DNA of 64,000 nt from Methylosinus sp. Sm6 (GCF_019802345.1 NZ_JAINDZ010000004.1:124001-188000), one strand, 5' to 3'. Shown: positions 26,801 through 35,390, counted from the first letter of the stretch. Notes: generated from the letters alone by a model not told the origin. Translations and numbers: made by a program.

Positions 26801-29800
26801 GCTCTGGCTGCGTCTCGTCCTTGAAGCGAATTCCCCATCCGTCATGACCTGCGCGGACGTCGGCGCGCGCTCGCCCGACGGCGTCGAAGCGCCCGTGCTG
26901 CTGATGGCGCCCGGCGGCGACAACTGGGTTGCCGGGCTCAGCAAAGCGGTGACGGTCAGGGTGCATGCGCCGCGCGTCGGCTATCTCGACTTCGACCGCT
27001 GGCTCGGCAATTCGGATCTGCGCCAGCGCCTGCTGCCGGGCGACGACGCCGCCAAAGTTGACCGCTTCGAACGCGCGCTGCTCACCGCCTATGTCATGCG
27101 CCACCTCGACAAGGAACTCGCCGCCGCGCTCGATCGGCTGCCCGATCTCGCCGTGGAGCAATTGCGGCTGGAGCTTGTCGTGCTCGACCAATTGGCGGGA
27201 GCGGCTGCCGAGCCGAAAACCGCGACCTTCAACCTTTTCGGGCGGCTCAAGGGCATTGTCGATAGTCTGACGCAAGACGTCGACTGGGACGTGGATAACC
27301 TCAAGCAGAAGATTTTCAACAAGATCGAACAGGCGTTCTTCTGCACGGTCGAACTGTCCCGCGGCGACGCTGTCGTTCTTCAACCGTCTGAAGGTGCAGC
27401 TTTCGCCGTCAAGGTCCCGGACGGTCATGTGGCGCGGCTGTCTGTGGATGCGCTCGTGCGCTCCGAGGATTTCCAAGGGGATCTTGCTGCGCATCCCCCG
27501 CGACCCGCCGTTTTCGACTCGCGCCTGCTGCAGTTCGCGACCCGCTGCCTCGAGAACAAGTTTGTCGCCTTCCCGGCCGCCGCCGTCAGGATCGAGACGA
27601 TGCTGGCCTTTACGGACGCGCAGAAGGACGGAGCGCCGTCGCTCGCCAGCGACATGATCGTCTCGCAGCCGGTTACGGGCTCGCGGCGCTACGAGATCGT
27701 CACGAACGATCGTCTGCCGGACGCCAACCGGAGCGAGCGAACGCGCTTCTGGCGCCTCATCGGCGAGATCGACGTGACCTCGCAGCGCTGGCGCCCGACG
27801 GGGCGGCCGATCTATCGCCACATCGCGCCGCGCGACCATCGCGCCTATCCGGATGCGCCGATTGATTCTGCGCTTCCTCTCAAATACGACGACGGCGAAG
27901 TAGTCCAGTTCGAAGCCGAAGCCTTCTTCGACCGCTCGAACTTCGACGCGCAAACCGTCACGAAGGCGCTTCTGCCCCTGCCCTCGCGCACATCGCTGCA
28001 AACGCACATGTGGGACGCGCCTTCGGCGACCTATTTCCGCCACCGGTTCACTTTGCGCTCGCGCTACGCCGGCGCGTTGCGCGTCCGATCCGAACTCGAA
28101 GCCTGGAAAGCCCAGCCAAGGGATCCGGCGACGGCTTGGACGATGCGCGTCGCGATGCTGGCGGAACCCGCGCGCATCCTCCTGACGCGGCCGCAACTGC
28201 GGGCGCTGATTCCGCTGACGACGGCGCCGCAGGGCGAGGACGACGAACGGACGGCGCCGCCGATCCTCGCCGTCTTGCAGGAGCCGCCGTTCGCGCGCGG
28301 CGGCCTCGCCGACCGGATCGACGCCGAGATCAAGATCGGCTTCGGCTATGGTTTCGCCGACGACAACCAACCCGTGGAGATCCTGCGGTCGCGCAAGGAG
28401 ATCGGTCCGACTCCATACCTCGATTATCGTCCGCTCGACGAGACGCTCGCGCTCGGAATGACTTTGACCGTTGAGGGTCCGGTCGGGCTCACGTTCGACA
28501 CCGGCGGGGCGAGCGCGCCGGCCTTCCCGAACAGTCTGGTGACGCTAGCGCCGTTCGCCGTCGGCGGCGTGACGGAGAAGCAGCCGCTCGAAGAGCATTT
28601 CCTGGGAGTGTCGCTGCGCCGTCACATTGATCCCGAATGGACTGTCGAGCAACCGCAGTCCATTACCGACGCACTGGACGCCGAGCGGGCCTGGTGGATC
28701 GAGTTCGAGCCGATAGGCGAGATGGATTTGCTGAAATTCGGCGCCGCGATCGACAGTTCGGCGCGGCTCCTGTTCGTGACGAAAGTGGGCGGCGTCTTCG
28801 AAGCGCGCGCGACCAAGCTCCCTGTCGACGGCTACGTCGCCGGAGCCGAGGAGCAAGATGTCGCCGTCGCGCGGCTGGACCCCGCGATGTCAAAGCGGCT
28901 GATCCTGCTGCATCAACCGATCGCGCCAGAACGCTACGCGCTTTCTCTGCACGCCAGCCTTACCGCCGACACGGCCAAGGGCCGCAGCAGCGCCACGGTG
29001 ATGCTGGCGAGCTTCGAATGGTCGCCGCCGACCGGCGAGGGGCCGGGCACCAAGCCCGCCTTCGTCAAGCTTTTCCCTGCGGCCAACGCTCGGGTGAGAA
29101 CGGCCACGTCGAGCGCCCCGACGTTCCTCGCCTGGACGCGGATCAGCCGCGACTTCGACTTCGTGCATACCGCGGCGCATAAACCCGCCGAAGTCGGGCA
29201 GACCCTGACCGCCGAGCCGGCGCGGTTCAACAGCGTCGTCGCCATGCTGACCTCCGACCACAAGCGCATCGTTCTCAAGCGCGAAGGCGAAGCCGCCGCC
29301 ACTTGGCCGGTGTCCTCGACTTTTTTCAGCGAGTACCCGCTGTACGTCCACCGCCATCTCGCAGCGCTGACGACGCGCTATATCCGCGAGCCGGGGCGGC
29401 CGGTCGAGACCTTTTGCCGCTCGGCGGTGCTCGCCGGGAACGCGACGCCGCTGACCCCGCCCGACGAAGGAGGGGCGGAATATCCGGCGGAGGATTGCGT
29501 GCGCATCGTCGAGTTCGAGACGCCGGCCGCGATCCTGTGCGATCACAGCCTCGCGGCTCCGCCGACCTACCGCGAGGCCTATTTCGATCTGATGGCGACC
29601 GGGTTCCGCCAGGGAGGCGCCTTACGGCTGCTGATGCGGCTTGTCGGCCCTGACTCGCATGTGCGCAAGTTCGCCAGCGTGAAATTCACCCTGCGCACGA
29701 CCGCCGGCATAACGTTGCAATTCGAGACGCTGCTCGCCGTCGACGACGGAAAGCCTTTCGCCAAGGCGCTCGAATTGCACATCTGCGCCGACAGCGTCAA

Positions 29801-30146
29801 AGTCCGGCAATTGCGCGCGGACGGCCGCATGACGCCGGCGGCGACGGTCGCGAACGGCTTCACGCTTCCGCAGGCCGATGCCGCCGATCCCGGCCTGTTC
29901 CTGCGCGTCGATGCGAAAGGCGGCGGCGGCGCTGAGTTCTGGACAGACGTTTCACTTCTGCACGGGACCAAGATCGTCTCGGGCGAATTCGACTTCGATT
30001 GGCTGTTCGGCCGCACCGGCGGCGGCGATCCCGCAGGCGAGGTCCTGCCTCTGGCGCTGCGCAAGGCCGTCGAAGCTCAGGCTCGCATCATCGCCGTCTC
30101 GCCGCCGATCCCGGTCGTTTCGCACAACGAGTCCATTCCCGGCTGA
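23874..30146 (+). CDS. Giant protein of 2090 residues, function unknown
   Basis: This second giant starts 3 bases after the first one ends, with the end of the first gene (AAGGAGCTGAG) serving as ribosome-binding site. I do not recognise a family. It has no signal peptide or convincing membrane helix. Composition suggests several large globular mixed domains, a helical part near residues 1060-1150 and beta-rich stretches elsewhere. Both giants are similar in texture (Arg/Asp/Pro-rich loops, many W-x-P and F-x-P turns), but I cannot show that they are homologous by eye. Tight linkage with the first giant and with the amidase-like gene 43 bases downstream suggests a multi-protein assembly or a carrier for effectors. 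Confidence 0.85.
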   Translation: MALTKIVHCLADAEPASYHPGDSTKPLFAINLSFECRSDTGGTPGAGEEHDARALFEKFLQAVQKVQFYVWSIDPGPALAIVRPEADQESETPFADPADLFAWLDKLDPRKEKRRYWSSAESEEAGKETEVDSTKVGATHRLRAAQAWNAPIAHKFALTHLLRPPVVGKPYMLLPYFADPSERPHAPTLMNAPGDPVWEVKYDPLGGFGEIICRVDLLTDPKPLDLTTVEDALTADGFFKVYPDADNLRRATRWFEARAASLTAPTLALALPLRPGEDTDEAEYGDLFEPAPAEGGGVSVSPVAAWAAAASLCAALDNLDIGMLKPTSEGPLLEPFVSALLDALGGLPEVLQLKREDVRGSIVAEALRKAMRESPLAQSTPDRRALVKALRHVHGLEAIAANAPLQIRYLDALLRRFDGDATEFDGDIKGNGLDLLVRALFNAEQRLQDEGGAEEAILRWIETSAPNLAGPPAQKFAEAYAAAINRGGDDALIKAVAMQGTPIAWSQFRERLTGPFNGAEAIRVAAGGEFLKAALKTANAAAADASKDFRKTVREANYFVKRLLGDDARPPQLGVFGPLLDVAPTPEFPGNAGQKTLVATRLEHAYLAAVMPLDTLFDATARFAPDTAPPPLAIQIAGDIDGSRIDAFAKHLNGVAVGIRRLDRAADGDNPWAHANLADLAWKDGAGGRASGVIHPMLPAAVEGRAPMFVEYQGFPFASSELSQTRLPDSEADAGGRAPPFYQVGSSSAAGFARTPRLAYGRRFQSFAFVTTNAGSLPLKVQGPRKHPWMPGADLEAPDSALIAETDDSRRTAIGQAAMEEVRAGVAPLRIGAPITGVTPLASDYPRIGLFADRAFNGARDLFRESDGRGALVIGSATVAEMTNVSSLTDLRWTGAPERLRLRFFDGPASDPNAAGIPFLLENTNALTLAEVTSIRIASTAKRSDPHDSVSPLRVALTIGYGDQTQTQEFDAKSDALWLRLVLEANSPSVMTCADVGARSPDGVEAPVLLMAPGGDNWVAGLSKAVTVRVHAPRVGYLDFDRWLGNSDLRQRLLPGDDAAKVDRFERALLTAYVMRHLDKELAAALDRLPDLAVEQLRLELVVLDQLAGAAAEPKTATFNLFGRLKGIVDSLTQDVDWDVDNLKQKIFNKIEQAFFCTVELSRGDAVVLQPSEGAAFAVKVPDGHVARLSVDALVRSEDFQGDLAAHPPRPAVFDSRLLQFATRCLENKFVAFPAAAVRIETMLAFTDAQKDGAPSLASDMIVSQPVTGSRRYEIVTNDRLPDANRSERTRFWRLIGEIDVTSQRWRPTGRPIYRHIAPRDHRAYPDAPIDSALPLKYDDGEVVQFEAEAFFDRSNFDAQTVTKALLPLPSRTSLQTHMWDAPSATYFRHRFTLRSRYAGALRVRSELEAWKAQPRDPATAWTMRVAMLAEPARILLTRPQLRALIPLTTAPQGEDDERTAPPILAVLQEPPFARGGLADRIDAEIKIGFGYGFADDNQPVEILRSRKEIGPTPYLDYRPLDETLALGMTLTVEGPVGLTFDTGGASAPAFPNSLVTLAPFAVGGVTEKQPLEEHFLGVSLRRHIDPEWTVEQPQSITDALDAERAWWIEFEPIGEMDLLKFGAAIDSSARLLFVTKVGGVFEARATKLPVDGYVAGAEEQDVAVARLDPAMSKRLILLHQPIAPERYALSLHASLTADTAKGRSSATVMLASFEWSPPTGEGPGTKPAFVKLFPAANARVRTATSSAPTFLAWTRISRDFDFVHTAAHKPAEVGQTLTAEPARFNSVVAMLTSDHKRIVLKREGEAAATWPVSSTFFSEYPLYVHRHLAALTTRYIREPGRPVETFCRSAVLAGNATPLTPPDEGGAEYPAEDCVRIVEFETPAAILCDHSLAAPPTYREAYFDLMATGFRQGGALRLLMRLVGPDSHVRKFASVKFTLRTTAGITLQFETLLAVDDGKPFAKALELHICADSVKVRQLRADGRMTPAATVANGFTLPQADAADPGLFLRVDAKGGGGAEFWTDVSLLHGTKIVSGEFDFDWLFGRTGGGDPAGEVLPLALRKAVEAQARIIAVSPPIPVVSHNESIPG

Positions 30147-30189
30147 CAGACAGGCAGTCCCTCGGCAACCCGCTCCCGGAGACCCTATC

Positions 30190-30672
30190 ATGGCCCGCCA
30201 CGCCTACGACAACATGAAAGCGATCGGCTACGCCAGACAATGGTGTGGTCAGCAATCAAACGCCTGCGGCGTCTATTTGCAGGGCGGCAACAAATCGGAC
30301 TGCGCGCATTTCCTCGCCCACTGCCTGGACGCCGGCGGCATAACCATTAGGGACCCGAGCAGCGCGGCCCCGCTCTGTCCCAAAGGACTGGCGGTCCGCA
30401 ATGTCGACCTCGTCGACGAGTTGAACAGGCTCTCGGCGGCGTTCGACAATGTCAAGAAGATCGACCTTTCCGACACCATCATTGGCGACATCGGCTTCCT
30501 AAAGCTTGAGCGGCCGCGCCATGCCTTCATGGTCTGTGAAGTCTGGAGCCCAGTCGAGCATCCGCTTTCCACCCCGAAAGTCTACGCCCATTCGACGTCG
30601 CGCTGTTGCGAGGAGATGGACACGGTCTGGAGGCAGTGGTTCACGGACGCCTTTCGTCTGGAGGACGGCTGA
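30190..30672 (+). CDS. Small amidase/CHAP-like cysteine enzyme of the giant-protein locus
   Basis: This 160-residue protein shows the layout of putative amidase (Amidase_6-like) or NlpC/P60-type cysteine enzymes. Cys38 lies in N-K-S-D-C-A-H-F-L-A-H-C-L-D-A-G-G, which matches the catalytic DC-x-NF-x-SQCL-x-AGG block. His111 in RHAFMV and His134 in YAHST sit where the family's active-site His motifs fall. It would cut a peptide or amide bond, possibly in peptidoglycan. No signal peptide is seen, so export would need another route, perhaps the giants. It is the last gene of the locus. The ATG at 30190 is preceded by CCGGAGA. Assignment is by motif only. Confidence 0.6.
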   Translation: MARHAYDNMKAIGYARQWCGQQSNACGVYLQGGNKSDCAHFLAHCLDAGGITIRDPSSAAPLCPKGLAVRNVDLVDELNRLSAAFDNVKKIDLSDTIIGDIGFLKLERPRHAFMVCEVWSPVEHPLSTPKVYAHSTSRCCEEMDTVWRQWFTDAFRLEDG

Positions 30673-30866
30673 TTCCGGAGCCGTTCCCGATCCGGTGAAA
30701 CCGTGCAACTTGGCAAAGACTAGGAGCAATAAAGCGTCGAATCCGTGGTGCCTCTAAGAGCAATTTCTCGAATAAGGGGCAATCGAGATTTCTGTTAGTA
30801 GGATGATATATTTAGTGTTTGTGTTCGCGCAGTTAAGGGCAACGCGACAACAGGGACAGCGGACTT

Positions 30867-32180
30867 TCAGGCCGATGGATTTTCGAATTCGAAGTCTCTG
30901 TCGTCGCGGGGGATGCGGCCGTTGTTTTTCAGTAGGGAATTGATCGTCATCTCCGACACGTTGAAAACTCCGGCCGCATCGTCCTGCTTTTCCGCCGAAT
31001 AGTCGCCGGCCAGAAACTCGTCCACGGCGTCGAAGGGACTGAGCAATTCCGCCGCAAAAGCTCGCTGCGCCTTCTGGCGGTATGTTGATGCTCGCGTCGC
31101 GGGATGCAGCGTGCCGCTGGCGTCGATTAGTCTGTCGCCGATCAACCGGGCAAGATTGAACCGCCGGCTCGTTCGCCGAACCGACCACAGAACGATCCGG
31201 GAATCCATAGCGCCTTCGTCCAAAACGAAAGACAGTTTGGCGCTTCGCCCGTCATCTTTCGCGGTTAATGCCGTAACCTTGGTTCCAGCAAGCTCGGCCA
31301 GGCGCCGATCCGAAATAGCTGTAGCTCCCAGCTTCTCTTGTGCGCGGAGCTCTTGCGCAAGCCGGGCGCCCAGGAACCATGCCGCGGTGTCCGCTCCCCG
31401 CGGGACTTTGTGCGCGGAATCTAGTCTCACGGCGTCTCGCGGCGATCCATGATGTCCGTATCTTCCGGCCAGATCGCGAATATCGGCAGCAGTGAATATT
31501 TTCTCGGCGCGGCTGTCCGCCGCGATCTCCTCTACGGCGGTATCGCCCATCGCCGCAGCGTCGGCGACGAGTCGTTCGACGGCATCGTCTTCGACAGCGT
31601 CCGGGTCGCGTCCGAGGTAGGCTTCGAGCTTGCGGCGCTTGGCGATGTACGGGTTGTTTCGCTCGGCGGAGAGGTCGTCCCACAGGCGAGACAGATTGGA
31701 GTCCTTGATGCCTTCCGCCTTGAGACGTCCCAGAATCTGCAAGATGAACGCATCGCTAGCCGCCTCGAAGGCGGTCGACGGAATCACCGTGGGCAGGGCT
31801 CCGACATACCGAAAGGGTTTTGCCTCGGAGCGAGAGGAAGGCGCCGAAAGCAAGGCCGTTCGTAAACCGTCCGAGAAAATGGTCACATTGGGCCAGACAT
31901 AGCCTTCACCGATGGCTGTCATTCGGTGGGCGTTATCCCAGCCTGGCACGGTTGATCGGGGCTCCCACCTCAAACGCCACCAGTTCCAGGCGAGCCACTC
32001 GGCCACATGGTAGCCGGAAACGAGCGGTCCCGACCGGTAGCCGTTGATAAAAGTATCGAACCCTTCGGTGAGGAATCCATGAGCGCTGCGGATCGTGAAA
32101 AGGCCGAATGCCGCGCGTTCTTCGGGAGATCCCTCGCCGAGACGTTCCGGGGCAAGCGCCATTTCCAGGGTCATCGACAT
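30867..32180 (-). CDS. ImmA/IrrE-like protein with degenerate zinc motif
   Basis: About 437 residues. The C-terminal part, about residues 336-416, follows the ImmA/IrrE metallopeptidase pattern: RRFNLARLIGDRL, a spacer, then YRQKAQRAFAAELLSP and a final FNVSEMTINSLLKN. The position of the zinc-binding H-E-x-G-H is occupied by R-L-I-G-D, so it should not bind catalytic zinc. The N-terminal 300 or so residues have no family I recognise. It is the last gene of the minus-strand island holding type III restriction-modification and overlaps the 147-residue gene upstream. Starts at 32192 and 32180 are both possible; GGAAACTG before 32180 favours the latter. A sensor or scaffold role in phage defence is inferred from context. 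Confidence 0.6.
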   Translation of the reverse strand: MSMTLEMALAPERLGEGSPEERAAFGLFTIRSAHGFLTEGFDTFINGYRSGPLVSGYHVAEWLAWNWWRLRWEPRSTVPGWDNAHRMTAIGEGYVWPNVTIFSDGLRTALLSAPSSRSEAKPFRYVGALPTVIPSTAFEAASDAFILQILGRLKAEGIKDSNLSRLWDDLSAERNNPYIAKRRKLEAYLGRDPDAVEDDAVERLVADAAAMGDTAVEEIAADSRAEKIFTAADIRDLAGRYGHHGSPRDAVRLDSAHKVPRGADTAAWFLGARLAQELRAQEKLGATAISDRRLAELAGTKVTALTAKDDGRSAKLSFVLDEGAMDSRIVLWSVRRTSRRFNLARLIGDRLIDASGTLHPATRASTYRQKAQRAFAAELLSPFDAVDEFLAGDYSAEKQDDAAGVFNVSEMTINSLLKNNGRIPRDDRDFEFENPSA

Positions 32181-32611
32181 CGCAGTTTCCATTCTTTGCG
32201 AACATATTCGCGCATAGGCCGGTCATCTTCGCCGAGACGATATCCATGATAGTCCGTCTCGCGCTCCGGGCGAGTCTTTGCCTCATAGGCCACCCCGGCG
32301 TCATCAACCGCCCAGACATACTTAGGCACGCCGCCAGCGGAAAACTCGCTGAACATTCCATGCCTTATCCCCGAGCGGAACAATTCGACCGCCTCCTCCA
32401 ACAACATCGCACGAATTTCGTCACAAGGCGATTTTGAAGGGCGAGGATTTTGCGGAGGGGCAAATCCATAATTCCCCGGATGAAGTTTATGGTTGCTCGA
32501 TCCGACATAACGGAGCCGCTCGACCAACTTCTCTTTCGTAGCGCAGTCGGCAAAGCCTGCTGCTGCGATCCGGCGATCGGGGCGGTTTCCCTGTCTTTTT
32601 CGAATCGTCAT
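32171..32611 (-). CDS. Unknown 146-residue partner of the ImmA-like protein
   Basis: I do not recognise a family. The protein is soluble, basic at the N-terminus, and has a central EIRAMLLEEAVELFRSGI helix followed by a beta-rich part (PKYVWAVDDAGVAYEAKT) and YHGYRLGEDD. The start at 32611 is preferred because a GGGACAAGAG ribosome-binding site precedes it; a longer frame to 32674 would run through the palindrome upstream. Its end overlaps the start of the ImmA/IrrE-like gene, so the two are translated together and probably work as a pair. Confidence 0.6.
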   Translation of the reverse strand: MTIRKRQGNRPDRRIAAAGFADCATKEKLVERLRYVGSSNHKLHPGNYGFAPPQNPRPSKSPCDEIRAMLLEEAVELFRSGIRHGMFSEFSAGGVPKYVWAVDDAGVAYEAKTRPERETDYHGYRLGEDDRPMREYVRKEWKLRCR

Positions 32612-32653
32612 CTCTTGTCCCGAACGACTGCTACTGCGCTCACTCCAACTCAA

Positions 32654-32674
32654 TTGTTTAAACAGTTTAAACAA
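32654..32674. promoter_or_regulatory. Perfect 21-base palindrome, likely operator
   Basis: TTGTTTAAAC is followed by one A and then its exact complement GTTTAAACAA. It lies about 43 bases upstream of the 146-residue gene start on the minus strand, in AT-rich DNA, where a repressor site is expected. Each arm contains the palindromic word GTTTAAAC. Confidence 0.55.
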
Positions 32675-33053
32675 CCAGTATGCCCAGTCTCAATATCCCC
32701 CGACAGTCCGACATCCGTGTCAGATTGTCGCAATTTTTGGGACTCCAGCGCATTGAAATTAAGGGACTTTCCTGTTGCACAATTGCAGGATTGATGCCCA
32801 ATTCCTGGGATTGGCGTCGAGTTTGATTCGTAATTTGTGGAACCGGATTGCTGCGACACGGCCAGACTGTCCATGATTTTGATAACATCGACCCGCGAGA
32901 GTGCGAGGCGGCGCAACGTCGGGCGGAGATACTCTCCGAGCTGCCCGAGCGGCATTCGGGCGAGCGGGTTCGCGACGCCACGGCGGCTCTTGTGGTCGGC
33001 TGGATGACCAAATCACCAGCAAGATCATCGCCGAACTGGAGGCGGGGTCACGA
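32675..33053. other. Spacer between the ImmA-like pair and res
   Basis: No supported gene. The part 32675-32850 is less GC-rich than its surroundings. Near 33003-33056 the plus strand reads DDQITSKIIAELEAGSR, which resembles the start of ArdC-type antirestriction proteins, but it ends at the res stop. This suggests a recombination junction. Confidence 0.35.
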
Positions 33054-35390
33054 TTAACTTCGGAGGCAGAGATGAACTGCGTCAGTTGCGTTTTTGCAAT
33101 GCGTTGGAAAGGGCTTCCCCTGCTTCAGCACCCATACGGTGTGTCCGGTCGACCCACTGCGCTTGCCATAGACACCATTGGCCGCGACCTCCCATTCGCC
33201 CATCGTAACCAATCGAATGACGAGTTCCGGTCCCTCTTCGATCTTTTCGATGAAGAAGAGCTTTCGCCCCGCATCTTCGGTGATGAGGTGATCGCCCTTT
33301 GTGTCGATTGCGGCGATCGTCTTATCCGCCCAAACTAGGAAGTCGGGATTGAAGGTTCGTGTATTGCCACGATCGAGGAGTGGAATGCCAAATCCACCCT
33401 GCGAAGGATTCCGGCACCACACACGGCGGGTCTTATCGAGGGCTTCGGCGAAGGGCCGCTCGAAACCGTTGAGATCGCTATAGCCCTCGTGCAGGGCGTT
33501 GCTGAACTTGACGATTTTCTTCTCGTCGACCGGCACCGAGCCCACTTCATAGGGATTATCGAGAGCGTTTTGTACGATTGCAGAATGCTCGATATAGGCC
33601 TCGACGACCTTCCGGGCCTGCTCCCGAATATGATCCGCGGCCAAGCTGTTATATTCGACGCGGGCATCGAATTTGGGATGCTCGATGTCGCAGAGATTGA
33701 TCGGGTTGCGCTGGCGATCACCATGGCTAGGGAACAGGCGCTGCACTTCCCGCCGCATGATCCAGCGGGCTGTTACCGAGTTGCTATGCGAAAATTCCAC
33801 CCATTCCTCGACCGCGCTCTCGCCGCTGCCGATCGTCTGCAGGACCTGAATGCGGCCGCCCTTCCCCACAGTGTTCACGCCGCCGCCGGAGTAATCCTGG
33901 ATCGCATCGACGACGGCCTTGATCGGCGCGCTGGCGTGAGTGCTGTCGATCGAGACGGTCGGCAGCGTCCTGGATTTCAACGCCTCCAGGTATGGACGGC
34001 TGCCGCTGCCCGTGCTTCTGCGGACCGTGAGGGAGATTTCGGGGCTATCGGCCGCGAGCTTTCGCTTCACGTCGGCCAGTATCGCCTCGAAAACGCCCTT
34101 CTCGTCGGTCCGGATGTAGAAGTGTGCCGTATTCAAGATGGGCGACGGATAGTGCTGCGCGCCGGGCTGACGAAGGACCCGACCGACAACCTGCGTTACC
34201 TGGTCGGCCGAGCCCATATCCTTATCGATATAGGCGAAAGCACATTCGGGATCGTCCCATCCTTCCTGCAAGCTAAGATTGAAAATGACGTGCTTGAACT
34301 TGCCGGCGATGAAATCGTCGTAATCGCTGTCTCCTTTGGAAAACAGGTTGAAGCTGGACGGTGGTGGAAGCTTCGAATCGAACTTGAGATCGCAATAGAT
34401 CGCGATCGTGCGGGGATCGACGCCGGCATGCTCGACAAGATGCCGCCAGATCAGGATCGGCCGCGCTTGCCGATCCCGGAAGGGGCGCTCTACGTCGTCG
34501 CGCACAGATACGCCATCAGCGGCATTCGTCGTGCTGACATAGATTGCTTTCGGCCGGAACGGCAGGCCCAGAGCGGCCGCCGCTTGCTCCGCCGCCTTCA
34601 TTTCGGCCAGCATGTCGTCGACGGCGCTTTCCATCGGCGTCACGTAGCCGCCGAGAAGGATGTGCTTCTTCACTAGGCCGGAAGCAACGACCTCCGAGCT
34701 GCGAACGGTCGTGACGAAATCCGCGTCCGTCCACTCTTTGTCATGCCGAAGGCGGCCAATGGTCCCGGCCAGCGCTTCCGGGATTCGCATAGTGGCGCTT
34801 GCGGCGATCAACGCATCCGGTTGCAGTTCAAGGAGGAGCTGGGTCTGTAGGTCCGACAGATTGTGTCCTTCGTCATAGACGACGATAAGCTGCCGGCGTC
34901 TGCCAGCAGTGTCCTTTCGCGCTTTCAGAAGATCCCACAAAGACCGATCGGCTACATCGAGCTGTACGCGGAAAATCTTCCGATCGCCCTCTTCCTTGTC
35001 GCGCTGATTGAATTTCCCCACGGTGGCGACGAGAAGCAGGCCACTATCACCGCTTTCCACGTCGGCTGGCCGGCATTCGAGAAGCGGCTTGACGTTGAAC
35101 CCCCCGACGAGGCCGGAGTATTTGCCGGTCGAGAGATTGGCATAGGTCTGCCAGACCACCACCCGGCCCTTCGACAGCCACAACACGATCGGCTCCAAAG
35201 GAAGATGGCTGCGAATTTGCTCGACCGTATCGGCGAGAATGAGGGTTTTCCCGCTTCCCGTGATCGAGGACAGGTTTTGATAGAACGGCACGATCTGGGT
35301 GCGCCGCACCGTAAGCGGGTCCTCCATATAGGCAAGAAATCGGTCGGCGATTTGGCTGGAGGCATCGGCCTGAAATGGCAGCAAATCCAT
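33054..35390 (-). CDS. res: Type III restriction enzyme, Res subunit
   Basis: This 778-residue subunit combines an SF2 helicase with a nuclease. Walker A is SITGSGKTLILAD near residue 43, the Walker B box is VVYDEGHNL (DEGH) near residue 172, and a helicase C part contains QVVGRVLRQPG. The C-terminal nuclease core is visible as FNPDF followed by IDTKGDH near residues 682-698, a PD-(D/E)xK arrangement ending in D-x-K. With the Mod subunit it would translocate along DNA and cut when it meets another complex. Its ATG overlaps the mod stop (TAATG), so the two are translationally coupled. It is somewhat shorter than classic EcoP-type Res (about 970). Confidence 0.9.
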   Translation of the reverse strand: MDLLPFQADASSQIADRFLAYMEDPLTVRRTQIVPFYQNLSSITGSGKTLILADTVEQIRSHLPLEPIVLWLSKGRVVVWQTYANLSTGKYSGLVGGFNVKPLLECRPADVESGDSGLLLVATVGKFNQRDKEEGDRKIFRVQLDVADRSLWDLLKARKDTAGRRRQLIVVYDEGHNLSDLQTQLLLELQPDALIAASATMRIPEALAGTIGRLRHDKEWTDADFVTTVRSSEVVASGLVKKHILLGGYVTPMESAVDDMLAEMKAAEQAAAALGLPFRPKAIYVSTTNAADGVSVRDDVERPFRDRQARPILIWRHLVEHAGVDPRTIAIYCDLKFDSKLPPPSSFNLFSKGDSDYDDFIAGKFKHVIFNLSLQEGWDDPECAFAYIDKDMGSADQVTQVVGRVLRQPGAQHYPSPILNTAHFYIRTDEKGVFEAILADVKRKLAADSPEISLTVRRSTGSGSRPYLEALKSRTLPTVSIDSTHASAPIKAVVDAIQDYSGGGVNTVGKGGRIQVLQTIGSGESAVEEWVEFSHSNSVTARWIMRREVQRLFPSHGDRQRNPINLCDIEHPKFDARVEYNSLAADHIREQARKVVEAYIEHSAIVQNALDNPYEVGSVPVDEKKIVKFSNALHEGYSDLNGFERPFAEALDKTRRVWCRNPSQGGFGIPLLDRGNTRTFNPDFLVWADKTIAAIDTKGDHLITEDAGRKLFFIEKIEEGPELVIRLVTMGEWEVAANGVYGKRSGSTGHTVWVLKQGKPFPTHCKNATDAVHLCLRS

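Noticed and set aside
26730-28370. 546-codon minus-strand frame inside the second giant gene
   Set aside because: Antisense shadow produced by strong third-position GC bias; the plus-strand giant is continuous and better supported.
30673-30866. Possible tRNA 3' end or attachment site in the AT-rich gap after the amidase-like gene
   Set aside because: A TCGAATCC-like word is present but no acceptor or anticodon arms can be drawn and no integrase is nearby.
33489-34676. 395-codon plus-strand frame
   Set aside because: Antisense to res, whose helicase motifs are intact on the minus strand.
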